From the NCBI GenBank assembly GCA_916700875.1, contig CAKAKS010000004.1, forward strand, positions 12,482,534 to 12,546,533: a DNA stretch of 64,000 bases, given 5' to 3'. The notes under the pieces are model-generated. The model ran no database searches and was not told the origin of the DNA. It saw only the letters and a list, made by a program, of their open reading frames with translations. A program made the position numbers and the translations under genes. This DNA is from Sebastes aleutianus (lineage: Eukaryota; Chordata; Actinopteri; Perciformes; Sebastidae). This document shows, one piece after another, positions 10,860 through 22,262 of the stretch (position 1 is the first letter of the stretch; every line of letters begins with the position of its first letter).

Positions 10860-11580
10860 GCCACACATTTATTTTTTTTACCTCTAAAAGTAGAGGGTGA
10901 GTTGTGGTAAAGTGGGACACTGCCTAATTTGGGACACCATAAGATCCAGTGGGTGTAGGTTTTTCCTCAAACAAATACAAGTCAATAAAACTATTGGTAT
11001 TTCATGTCTTTTTTAATATGCCTAAATGCTTCAAAACTATTATAGTCTTTATTCATTATTTATTTATTATTATTTATATTTGTATTGCATTTAATTATGT
11101 TTTCTTTGCATAACAGATATGGTAATATAGGTCTTGGTCTACAGTATATGTCATTCCAATATGCCTAAATGCTTCAAAACTATTATAGTCTATTGTTTGT
11201 TTGATGTTGCTCAATTTTTTTCAAGGTTTTGTAACATTGTAAGTGATAAAATTACGGAACATGGGATTGCACATTTAGCCTTGAGTGTTTCCAATGTTGA
11301 TTAAGGTAATTTTAGGCCTTTTAACAGACTTTTCAGTGTCCAACATTTCCGACATGACTGTCCCACAATAGAAAATCAAGATTTGTCTTCGAAAACTTGG
11401 CATTAGAGTACTGATATGTCTACCACTTTTTTTATTAGCGTGATATCTGCATTTTCTTTTTTTTTTTGGTTTGATTAGGACTCATCCTGGGGATTTTGGA
11501 GTGGTACTGTGTTTGGATTTAATGTATTGGCTTCATATCACAATATATTCCAGAAATCTGAAATGCAAAAAATGTCCTAC
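10860..11580. other. intergenic AT-rich sequence upstream of commd3
   Basis: No gene. A short direct repeat, atgcctaaatgcttcaaaac, occurs near 11020 and 11163. Otherwise no structure was recognised. Confidence 0.5.
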
Positions 11581-11589
11581 ATTAGGCTA

Positions 11590-13620
11590 ATTCACCCTAT
11601 ATTCTGATACAGTTCTATACAGTACTAAGAAATCTTACAAAAATATCTGAATTGTTGAAAGATGCATGATTTGCTCTAATATTATAGCCTATGTCTGTTA
11701 ACCTGCGACCTCTTGAAGTCAACATGAAAACAGTCAGAGGTCAAGTCAAAAGTGTGCTAGAATCTCTAAATCAATGGATAACCTTTAACTTTTAAACTTT
11801 AAGACTTTTGCAGTAACCAACCGTGTTTTAGTTGTGGGCAAATAAAGTTGAATTCAAACTTGTGACTTGGATTTTGAGTGCAATGGAAATATTGTAGTCC
11901 CCCTTTCTGCAGCTATAGCTGCTTATTTAAGTAAACTGACACAGAAATACTCCTTCACAGATGAACTGAAAACCATGAGATCTAATGGATTCCTGTAGTC
12001 CTCATGTGTTTTAAAGTCTGATGAATAGATTTTTACCATGCAATTATTCACACACAGATCTGGCAGTAGCTAATTTCATAGGCTAATAATATTTGCTTTA
12101 TAGTGCATTGTCATTACCTGTATATACACTGATACACTGTTAGGGCCATTCTTTCTTTAGGCTATGAAGAACTGAAACCAGGAAATGATCTATATCTCAC
12201 AATGGTTTCTGCTGTTGAGTAAACTGAAACAAAAATACTCATTCACAGAGGAAAACCTAATGAATTTCTGTAATTCTCATCTGTTTTAATGTCTGTTACC
12301 CTACATGAATAGATTTTACCCATACAAGCATTCACACAGATCTGAAGTATCTCAATATCTGCAATACATTGATTAACTGTTAGGGCCACTGTTTCATTAT
12401 GAAGAGCTGAAACCAGGAATATCTCAATGGTTTCTCCTCTTAGGCTAAATCACATCGCACAGGATATTTAATTAATTTGATTTATTTAACCTTTATTTAT
12501 ACAGGTAACCTCATTGAGACACAGGGTCTCATTCTCAAGAGGGGCCTGATACCGACTCAACAGCAAACACGAACTTACAGACATACAGGACATTCATACA
12601 GAGACAAGATAGAACACAAATCATAAAAGTGATATGAGCAAAATGAGATGAAGTGAAACTGATAAAACAAGGGATTATTCATTGAGAAAGTGAGACTTTT
12701 GTATACACACTGTAGTTTCTAAAGTGGAGAAGGCACCAACCTTTTTTTAGAGTTTCATTTCAAGAAAATTGTCTATGCAGTTGCTACTAATATTCTACCA
12801 CGTTGAAACCTGTTATTTACCTTGATTTTTACAGTTGAGATTTGGACTGTGTGAAAGGATGCAAAACATGTACTTTATATTTTATATTTTTACAACCAAG
12901 GTACATCTGACTTGTGTAAAGTGATGACAGTACCGGCCTTTTTACAGTTTCATTTCAAGAACATTGTCTATGCAGTTTTGCCACTAATATACTACCACAT
13001 TGAGACCTGTTACAGTTTAATTAAGTCATCATGTTACATGATTTTCCTTTGATTACCCTGAAGAGTTGATCCAGCATAAACCTAATGTGACCGATTGGTT
13101 TTCCCTGTTAAAGATCAAGATACACAGACGGGGATAAATTATTTTTTAAGTCAGTTGAAATGTGAATTGTGTGAAAGGATGCAAAACATGTATTTTATGT
13201 TTCATATTTTTTACAACCAACGTACATTTGACTTGTCTAAAGTGAAGACAGTACCAGCATTTTTACAGTTTAATTTCAAGAACATTGTCTATGCAGTTTT
13301 TCTACTAATGTACTTCCACATTGAAACCTGTTACATCAGTTACTCTTTTCATTAGGTGACCTGAAGAGTCGAAACCAGCATTGTGCCGTATTGGTTTTCC
13401 CTGTTAAAGATCAAGATACACAAATGGGAGGTAAATGATTTTTAAGACACTTTAGATGTGGATTGTGGGAAAGTATACACAGCATTGAATTGTTTTTACA
13501 ACCACATCTGACTTGTGTAAAGTGAAGGCAGCACACACCCTTTTAATTTCCAAAGCATTATCTGTGCTGCATTATCATGGGTTATTAGGCACAGTGCCTA
13601 ACCCTATAACCTGTTTAAAA
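11590..13620. repeat. degenerate tandem/dispersed repeat field, units about 300 bp
   Basis: At least three diverged copies of a unit containing caagaacattgtctatgcag occur at about 12760, 12955 and 13275, followed by accacattgaaacctgttac-like sequence, with a weaker copy near 13515. A second motif, ttggttttccctgttaaaga, occurs at about 13097 and 13392. A related pair at about 11930-12070 and 12215-12350 shares aatactc..tcacag and cagatctg blocks. A fish interspersed-repeat fragment (ttatttaacctttatttata, about 12480-12570) is embedded. Confidence 0.65.
11597..11860. repeat. dispersed repeat copy 1 (paired with 15199-15445)
   Basis: Shares long blocks such as aatcttacaaaaatatctga and gctagaatctct with 15199-15445 in the same orientation. 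The family was not recognised and no terminal repeats were seen. Confidence 0.7.
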
Positions 13621-13734
13621 CACTTTAACACTTAAGTCATCATGCTGTTGCATGTTGATATGATTCTCTATTTTAATCATCTGCATATGCGGTTGTTTTT
13701 CGTGTGGGGGAACTTCCCTCCTAGAGTGTTGTAG

Positions 13735-13968
13735 GGCAGTCACCAGGAAGAGTAGGTCAAAACATGTGTTATTAGTGTGTAATGCAGCATATACAGAGAA
13801 AGGAAATACCCTTTTGTATAAAAACACAACTGCATTATTAACTGTTTGCTGCATAAATAGGCAGTCACCAGCAAGAGTAGGTCAAAACATGTGTTATCAG
13901 TGTGTAATGCAGCATATACAGAGAAAGGAAATACCCTTTTGCATAAAAACACAACTGCATATTAACTG
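13735..13968. repeat. tandem duplication, 2 x about 125 bp
   Basis: Copy 1 is 13735-13859 and copy 2 is 13860-13968. Both contain taatgcagcatatacagaga and aaggaaatacccttttg. Near identity points to a recent duplication. Confidence 0.88.
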
Positions 13969-14029
13969 CATAGGCTATAGATGTGCTCCTAAATTTCCCC
14001 CCAAACTGTCAGAAAACCATAAGGTCATG

Positions 14030-14235
14030 GTATCATGACTATTTTAATCATTTTTTCCTTTCCCATTGGTCTTAACGCTGTTATTATTTTAATGTCCTGT
14101 TGGTTTTAAGTTGGTCTTAGTGTTTTATTGTGTTGTTTTTATGTTTTTATGTATAATTGCACAGCACTTTGATCAACTTTTGTTTTGTTTTTAAATGTGC
14201 TTTATACATACATTTGGATTGGATTGGATTGGATC
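14030..14235 (+). mobile_element. LINE/SINE 3'-tail fragment
   Basis: Ends in gcacagcactttgatcaact, then a form of aaatgtgctttatacata, then a (TTGGA)n tail (14215-14234). This ending is typical of 3' ends of fish non-LTR elements, which stop in short simple repeats. No reverse transcriptase remains. Confidence 0.45.
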
Positions 14236-14239
14236 ATCT

Positions 14240-17200
14240 GACCAACATGGGGACATTCAATGGCAAAAGAAGAGCATCTTTTAGAGAAGCAGAGGAGAAG
14301 AAAGAGGAGATGTTTCAGCATTACTTGCTTCTTTTATTTATCATTGAGGCTACTTGGCTTCTGCTGCTGATTTGGCACATTTTTATGACCACCAGCAGCA
14401 GTTAATGGGTTAAAACTCTTGGAGGAAAAAATAATGTTTTCAAATGCTTTTTATAAATCACACTACTAATTTTGGGCTGCATCATTTCACCTATAAGTGA
14501 GAGATCTAGAGATTTAGAAACGAGAACTGGAGGATCTACACGCTGCAGCAGCTATCGGAGTGACCTCTGACTCCAAAGCTTTGTCCAAAGTCCATTTTGG
14601 CTCCAGGTCGGGTTGTGAAATAGATTAGCCTTCACTCTCTCTCTCTCTCTGCTGTTTTGTTTTTCCTCCAAGATGTGTCTCTTTCTCGCCATGTGCATCC
14701 TACTGTCTCCTTCTCTGTCTCTTATTGCATCGACAGATTTTTTTTTTTTATGCGTAAAACCTGCGTTTTTCTGCGCAAAACCCCATTAACACATACTGTA
14801 TGAACATGTGTGGACATATGCTGCCTTGTAATCCGTTAGCCTATAATGTATTTACATATACAGCTTCTTAATAATTCCTTCAAAATAAAAGTCAGTAATA
14901 AAACCCTCAAATCGAATAACTGGCTGGATGTGAATTAACACTTTATATATATATATATATACAGTTCTATTTCTGCAGCTTTTCATCTTCATCCTTCATC
15001 TGTTGACACATAACTTGTACAGCTGATCACAAGTCGTTTCCTTTTCACTAATATGTTGCTTCTGCGAATATTTTTAAGATTAAAGCGCACCAGTTCAACG
15101 GAAACACATTTTTTTTTCCTGTTGTCAGAATGAAAACCAGGCTGATCCTGCATCATGTTGGTGGAGCCACAGTTCCAATTGTTTTTAAACCTCTATAAGT
15201 ATATTCTGATACAGCTGTATAGCCTTCAAAGAAATCTTACAAAAATATCTGAATTGTTGAAAGATGCAGTGATGTGTTAACCTGTGACCTCTTTAAATGA
15301 ATATGAAAAACTGTCAGAGGTGTCACATGCAAGTCAAAAGTGCGCTAGAATCTCTCATTTAATGGATATTACCTTTAACTTGTCAACTTTAAGACCTTTG
15401 CAGGAGCCACCAGAGTTTGAGTTGTTGCCAAATACAGTTTAGAGCTGCAAGCCTACTGATCTACAGGTAAATAAAAAATGATGGATAGCCTCTAGCCTAT
15501 AATGTTTGGATGAAGTTTTGTGGCAAACAACTATAAAGAAACGCTGATCTGCATCTCTATTAAACTCTATTTCCTTTAATTTTATTTCGCTTTTCTGTCT
15601 TGTTTTTAATCCTTGATTGACTGAAGGTCAATAGTCGAATAATCACTTATTATTTCCCGCCACTGGCTGTCTTTACATCCTAACAATGACACACTGGAAA
15701 CATCCCCTTTAAGAAGATTCTGCGGTAACATGACCTTGGAAAACGTGTGCATTGTCAACAACAAGGGAACACATATTTAAAAAACAGTTTTTAAGACAGA
15801 CATGTATGGGCATATCTCCTTGTTTCACCTTGCTGGTTTTAATAATAGGACTGCATGTTCCTATATATTTGCAACGTGGGTTATTATAACCCTGGACGAT
15901 TGACAGATTGTCACATTTAGGTTACCGTTTTTTATGCTTGCTTTTATTTTCCAAAATGATAACAGCCTATATCTGAAAAGTAAATTTGGCTTGTTTTCCT
16001 AATTTCTTCACAGCTCTATGACAGTAAAATCAACGGATTTTTTACAAAAGCATCAGATCATTTCAGTGTGTGGAAAGATTCATGTGACATAAAGGATCCA
16101 AAGGGCTTACCAGTACCTGCAGAGCATGTTTTCATTCTCTATACACCAACTAGTCTATACTTAAAAGACTGTATTAACCACGATTGTAGCTCTGCATTGT
16201 TGCAATATATTGCACTGTTCGCCCTGTAACATTTATCCATGTAGACAGAGGAGGTGACTGGCCTCTTTCCGGGGTGACCCACCTTAACCTTATTATACTC
16301 ATGTCTGACTCATACCATGAATGTTGCACAGCATCTACAGTGTACAGTGGAAATACAATGAGTTATGAGCATCGTTGCAGAGAGCTACAAGCTATTCGGG
16401 ACTCCTGAAGATCCTAAAAACCATTATGTTATCTCATAAATTAGAACAACCCTCAGTGTGATCTCGTGAATAAGGCATTGGTGACATTTAATTATTCTCT
16501 TGTTAACATGTCTTTTTTAGAATTTCAACACAACAGCCTTTTATAGCCCATCTGGCTGCTATTATCTACAGTGTGCAACGATGATAGAAAAATGGTTAGT
16601 TGGTGAGTTTATTCACTGTCGAATAAGCTGCACGTTTTCTGATGTGGAAATTGTGAATCACTTAATTTGTCTGCCTGATTCAAGACCCCTCAGATCCAAA
16701 GAAAAAATGTCCTTAATTCTGCCTTTAGAACAAGAAGAGGGTACACAGACTAGGTTTATTTTAAGACTTTCTCCTACAAATTATCAATTGCAAATAACGT
16801 GGTTGCCTTGAACCATATACCAGATTTGATTTGCTATGAGTGGATGTTGTGGGAGATAAAAAAAACAAAAAAAACAAACTGTAGCCTAACATTTTAAGAT
16901 ACATTCAATAGGAATATGTCAGCCAAATACCTTGGCAGATATCACATAAATTCAATAAGAACAGGAGAAATGTCTTAATTATAAATAAACCTCCCATCTT
17001 CATCTTTAAAATAAATGACAAACTGACTGTCTTTGTGGATGTTTGTCTGCGCGTTAAGATGATTAAACTAAAGGTTTAAAACCAGGATATGTTTTTATAC
17101 ACATTGCACCCAAAGGTATAGCTCTTCATCGGTTGTCAGTGGAGCAAAAGAGATTTTGAGAGGTATGTTTTGGTGAATCTAAAATCCCCAAAAATAAGGT

Positions 17201-18780
17201 GGAAAATCAGTTTCTTTGCTCTGTCAAAAAAATACTTGAAATATGCAAATAATATGTATTGCTTGAATTTAGATGTTGAATAAAAAAACGTGAGGGAAAT
17301 AAATTGCAACAATATTAACTACCCTCTGCACTTGCCCTGCCATGTTGCATTCTATTATTTATAAGCTCCAAACATCCAAATTTTGCTTTAATTAAAACTT
17401 AATTAACCATGAAGCAGCATGAAACCACAACTCCCAAACCACCAGCTCCAGGGTCAGGACGATGTAAAAAAAAAGGAGGCCCCTATAGGAGGAGGGGAAA
17501 AAATACTAAATTTACTGTGATTCATTTGGTTATTATTTTAAAGCTTTAAACTAATCCCAAACAGTAACCTTAGAGGAGAACTTCATTTGAGCTCCCAGGA
17601 GGGAAGAAAACTTTTGCTTTTGCACTTTGTCAAACATCAAGTCTGTTTAACTGTTTAAGCACGTTTTTAAACACCCTTTCAGCCTCATTTGCTAAAATAG
17701 ATTAGAAACCCTGGAAGTAATCTACCCCCTCCTCTGATCTGGCTCTATACGGTTTATTTGTTAAACAAACAAACAGCGCTGAGGCTGTTTAAAGGGAATT
17801 TTTAAGGCAGCTGGTAGGAGGTGAAAATTGCTTGCAGAGGAAAAACAACAGATCCTAAAGCAGAGCCTGTGTGTGCATGACATATGTGTGTGTGATAGAG
17901 AAAACGAGTTTTTTTTTGCAGAGTAATTCTGCCCCCTGTTGGAAAAAAACCCTCCCCATCCCCTCCTCCACCTTCCTCCCTCCTGCTACTTTTATAACGT
18001 TTAAATTATTTATTATTTTAACTCACACTCTGATCATCCTATAGGTTATTTCCTGACATATTCTGTTGCTTTTGCTTTAAAAAAATAAATTAAAAAAAAA
18101 TATTTTGTGTGGGAACTGTCTGCACAAATCACCAATTATGAAATGCACCACAATAAATGAATAAATAAGGAATATATGAACCCAGTTTTGTATCAGCAGA
18201 TGAATTAAAGGCGCAACATTATGATTGATTAATCCCACTTAAAGGCGCAGAGAGAGAAGAGAGGAGGATGCCCTGCAGGAAAAAAAGCAGGGGCCATATA
18301 GAATCTGTAATTAACGTCTCCCTGTTAAGTACCTCATTAACTAGGTTATATATAGGGCTAATTAAATTATTGTCCTGCAGAGCCTATATTCCCCTCTTTA
18401 TTGAATCATTCTGATGCGTAATCCGTCAGATATGGTGGTGAAAAAGGGAGTAAGAAAGACGCTCTGATGATAATATGATAATCTGAGGAGGAGGACAGAT
18501 CCCCCCCCCCCCCTCACAGTCCCCATGCAGAGGTCAGGATGGGGTCAGTGTCTTGCTCAAGGACACTTCAGCAGGGCGCGTGTGTGTGGGTGTGCGTCGG
18601 TGCCATGCAGTATAGTGCCAAACGGATGGAGAGGAGAGCGGCCTTGTGCGTGAATATGCTTGTAAAAATGTGGTGAAGTTGCACAGTTTTTTTTTTTTTT
18701 TTAAATACCCACTGATGGAAATTCATGGAGGTCGGGGCTAACAAAGAGCACGCGCGGCACGGTCACGCGCGCCTCCGCGG
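14240..18780. other. intergenic AT-rich region without a recognised gene
   Basis: No coding exon was recognised. Contents: one dispersed repeat copy (15199-15445), an (AT)n tract near 14945, a CTCF-like site at 17929-17943, a TAAT-rich block at about 18290-18440 that resembles a conserved non-coding element, and a poly-C run at about 18501-18513. Confidence 0.5.
15199..15445. repeat. dispersed repeat copy 2 (paired with 11597-11860)
   Basis: Second copy of the unrecognised repeat, diverged by small indels from the one 3.6 kb to the left. Confidence 0.7.
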
Positions 18781-18802
18781 CCGCTGGGTGGCAGTGGTGT
18801 GG

Positions 18803-18838
18803 TTTCTCTCTCTCTCTCTCTGTCTCTGTCTCTCTCCT

Positions 18839-18888
<50 letters not shown>

Positions 18889-19051
18889 TCTTTCTCTCTC
18901 TCTCCTCTCTCTTTCTCGCTCTCTCTCTTTCTCTCTCTCTCTCTTCTCTCCTCTCGCTCTCCTCTCTCTCTTTCTCTCTCTCTCCTCTCCTCTCTCTCCT
19001 CTATCTCTGTATCTCTCTCTCTCCCTCTCTCTCTCTCTCTGTCTCTCCCTC

Positions 19052-19101
<50 letters not shown>

Positions 19102-19188
19102 TTTCTCTCTCCTCTCTCTCTCTCTGTCTCTCTCTCTCTGTCTCTCTCTCTCTCTTTCTCTCTCCTCTCTCTCTCTCTGTCTCTCTCA

Positions 19189-19222
<34 letters not shown>

Positions 19223-19236
19223 CTCTCTCTCTCTCT
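18803..19236 (+). repeat. (CT)n microsatellite, about 430 bp, interrupted
   Basis: Long impure (TC)n with TG, CC and TT interruptions. It produces spurious Ser/Leu open frames. It is followed by (GT)n at about 19313-19334 and (GAG)n at about 19337-19362. Such purine/pyrimidine mirror tracts can form H-DNA. Confidence 0.95.
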
Positions 19237-19662
19237 GTCCTGTGTGGAGCTCATAGAGGGAATCATCGGAGGGGAACAAAGAAAGGGAGGGAGAGAGAGG
19301 GGGAGGCTGTGCGTGTGTGTGTGTATGTGTGTGTGAAGAAGAGGAGGAGGAGGAGGAGGAGGAGAAGAGGGGGTCTCCCTTGTGACAGGACATATATGGA
19401 AATTTTGAATGGCTCACATTCACCTCTATATACCAAAACCAGAGCGCGCATGCCCGCGCTCCAATTCACCAGCAAGCACCATTATGATGACCGCGGGAGC
19501 GCGCATCCATGCAGGCAGCGCGTCACCGCTTAAAGGCAGAAGAAGCCCTGATGACATGTGACAGATGTAACAACGATAGAGGCTCCTTAGTGATTTTTTT
19601 GTGATGTGTAGAAGAAGTGTACATCCACAGCCTGAAATAAGCTTGGTTATACCCCTCTAGAG

Positions 19663-19663
<1 letters not shown>

Positions 19664-19702
<39 letters not shown>
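19664..19702 (+). repeat. (GT)n microsatellite
   Basis: About 18 uninterrupted GT units. Confidence 0.95.
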
Positions 19703-19705
<3 letters not shown>

Positions 19706-20319
19706 CTCATACTCTGACAATAAAAGCTTTTGGGGTTCAACGTGATTGTAGCCTAATTACAGTCCTTTAAGCCTGTCTGTCACAGTTACAATATATGTGT
19801 GGCGGAGGGATATTAAATGCAAATATCACCCTGACGTAAAATTCAATAAAAAGCTCATAGTCTTTAACCTGCTGTTCATCTTTTCATATCGCTGCAACTC
19901 ATGCATATTAGATATTAATTAAATATATATAAATATATATATATAGAAAGAAAAAAATATACAACCTAATATTGTAATATGACAATAACCTCTAATAAAG
20001 AATAAAACATACACCAGATGGGCTAAAATATAATTGGCCAACTAAATAGTCACATTAATAATTATTTAGTGCCTCAGATAAATACAACATATATCTTAAT
20101 ACATTATTTTATAATTGTTATAATTTTAATTATTATCAGCAATTTGATTTTCAGCCGCTTTTTTATTTTTCTTAAATAAAATATATAGGCTGTGCCATTG
20201 TGTCTGCAATTTATTCCTACATTGTTGGCTAGAATACAAAGCTATCATATATTTTAGATTTAATTTTATAAATTATTAATAATATATTATTGTTTTTATA
20301 CGTATAGCCGTAGTGTTGG

Positions 20320-20610
20320 TGTTTTTTCCCCGAGCCCCGCAGTTTAGCAGCTGTTCCTCCTCCAGCCTGCCGGTGAAAAGCAGCTTCCTGCCGGCTGCTC
20401 GCTGCTCCTGCAGCCGCTGTCAGAGGCTCGATTTCCGGCCACGTTCTGCTCGGCTCCTCGGCACGGCGGCTTCGCAACCGAGCACGACAAACTGAGAGAG
20501 GAGTTTAGCGACTTTATCGATCTCAAAAAGCATTTAGAGTTTTAAAAAACGAATTTAACACGAGTGTTGTTGCTTTATTCTCACGGAGGACCGGCCATAT
20601 TTAGGCTGAC
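20320..20610. promoter_or_regulatory. isolated CpG-rich island in AT-rich DNA
   Basis: About 290 bp of GC/CpG-rich, non-repetitive sequence with abrupt AT-rich flanks. On the plus strand a 65-codon frame without ATG runs from 20348 to TAA at 20543-20545, ending in EEFSDFIDLKKHLEF. No protein family was recognised. A plus-strand AATAAA lies at about 20996. It could be a promoter or first exon of an unannotated transcript, a terminal exon, or a decayed pseudogene. Confidence 0.35.
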
Positions 20611-21599
20611 AAACGACGGCAGCCAGTTAGGGTCTTTTATAGTTTAACACATTTGTTCTCTGCGTTGCTCCACTTACAACCAACTTAAAGAAAAGCGTTG
20701 TTTTCCTGTTTCTGCACTGTTAAGAATTTCCCAGTAAAATAACAGTAAAGAACTGGCAGCAGGGTTGCCTTTATGTTACTGTAAAATTAACATTATTATA
20801 CTGTCGCTGAAATTTACAGCTTTGTACTGTTAATGAAAAATACTGTTGTTTTTTTTAAATTAATTTCACAGTATTTTACAGTTAATTTACTGTTTAAAGA
20901 TACATTATATAGCTGTTTCTTTCACCTTTCTTTTAAATTATCTTACTGATTTGTATTAATGCACTATTTAAGTTGTATTTTTTAACATACATTTTAATAA
21001 ACATAATTTTTTGCCTAGATGAATAGACTTAGCAGGTTACAGACATAGGAATAGTCACACTAAATACAATTAAAGGCACTTTTTAGGAAAAAGGCAATAA
21101 TAGACTTGTTGACACTTTTCCCAAAATGTCTGTCTATAGCTGGCTACAAGCACAGAATGCAAACCAGAACAACATGTGAGTGAAGAAGAGAGCTAATTCA
21201 CTGATTTTACAATCATGTACAATGTACAAGCCTCACATGTGCAGATCAGGTCCCAATATTAAAAAAAAATACTGCATGAAACTGTTACTGATGATACTTA
21301 AGACAGTTGATTTAAGAATGAGAAAGAATGCATTATAGTTCAGTTAAAAAACGGCCTATGAGCGTAATTTAACAGGTTTTCTTTTGTATTAACAGTAAAG
21401 CACTGTTTTACCAATAACAGGTTAATAGTGTTGAAATCCTGCTGTAAATTAACAGCAATTGTTTACATTGTATGTTCTACAAATGTACATCTGGACTCAC
21501 ATCTGTTTTGCAAAATTGTGAAAACCTCTGAAGTTATCACTCATAATATCATAATAATAATGCACACAGTGCACTTTCATAGACTAAGCCACTGGAATT

Positions 21600-22180
21600 A
21601 CCCTGCACTATATATTCATTTTTAACAGTCTCTTCTGCATTATATTCACTTTTTTTTAAATAGTCCTGTATCACAGCTGTTACCCTGCACTATATACAGT
21701 TTTAACAATTTTCTTCATCTCCTTATATTTTTATATCTGGTATATTTTTTTGTACTTTGCAAAAAATAGCAATACCACAGTGTAGAAATACTCTGTTACA
21801 AGTAAAAGTCCTGCATTCAAAAAGCTTACTAAATCAAAAGCACATAAGTATTAACATCAAAATATACTTAAAGTACCAAAAGTAAAAGTACTCATTATGC
21901 AGAATGACCTATTTTAGAATAATATATATTATAGGATTATAATTACTGATGTATTAATGTGTACATCAATTTAATGTTACAGCTGGTAAAGGTGGTGTTC
22001 ATTTTAACCCTGCACTATATTCAGTTTTAACAGTTTTCTTCATCTCCTTGTATTTTTATATCTGGTATATTTTTTTGTACTTTGTACTACTAACTTTTTT
22101 ACTGCCTTTTTACTAACATGTTTTGCACTATGGAACTGTGATGCTGGAAACTTGAATTTCCCTCAGGATCAATAAAGTTA

Positions 22181-22258
<78 letters not shown>
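21600..22258 (+). mobile_element. LINE-type 3' tails ending in (ATCT)n, with a hAT fragment inside
   Basis: The block ccctgcactatat recurs at about 21601, 21682 and 22007. Two copies continue through ttcttcatctcctt and ttatatctggtatatttttt. The last copy ends in ctcaggatcaataaagtta followed by about 19 units of ATCT (22181-22258), a common ending of fish non-LTR retrotransposons. The hAT fragment at 21775-22003 separates two tail copies. Confidence 0.6.
21775..22003. mobile_element. fragment of hAT-type MITE (aagtaaaagtac family)
   Basis: Contains acaagtaaaagtcctgcatt, aaagtaccaaaagtaaaagt and actcattatgcagaatgacc. These are blocks of a very common fish non-autonomous hAT family whose ends read CAGTGGTGGAAAGTAACT. 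Only an internal portion is present. Confidence 0.6.

Positions 22259-22259
<1 letters not shown>

Positions 22260-22262
<3 letters not shown>

Noticed and set aside
18725..19533. Long Ser/Leu-rich reading frames (203 and 244 codons)
   Set aside because: They are translations of the (CT)n microsatellite and its GAG/GT flanks; no real protein character.
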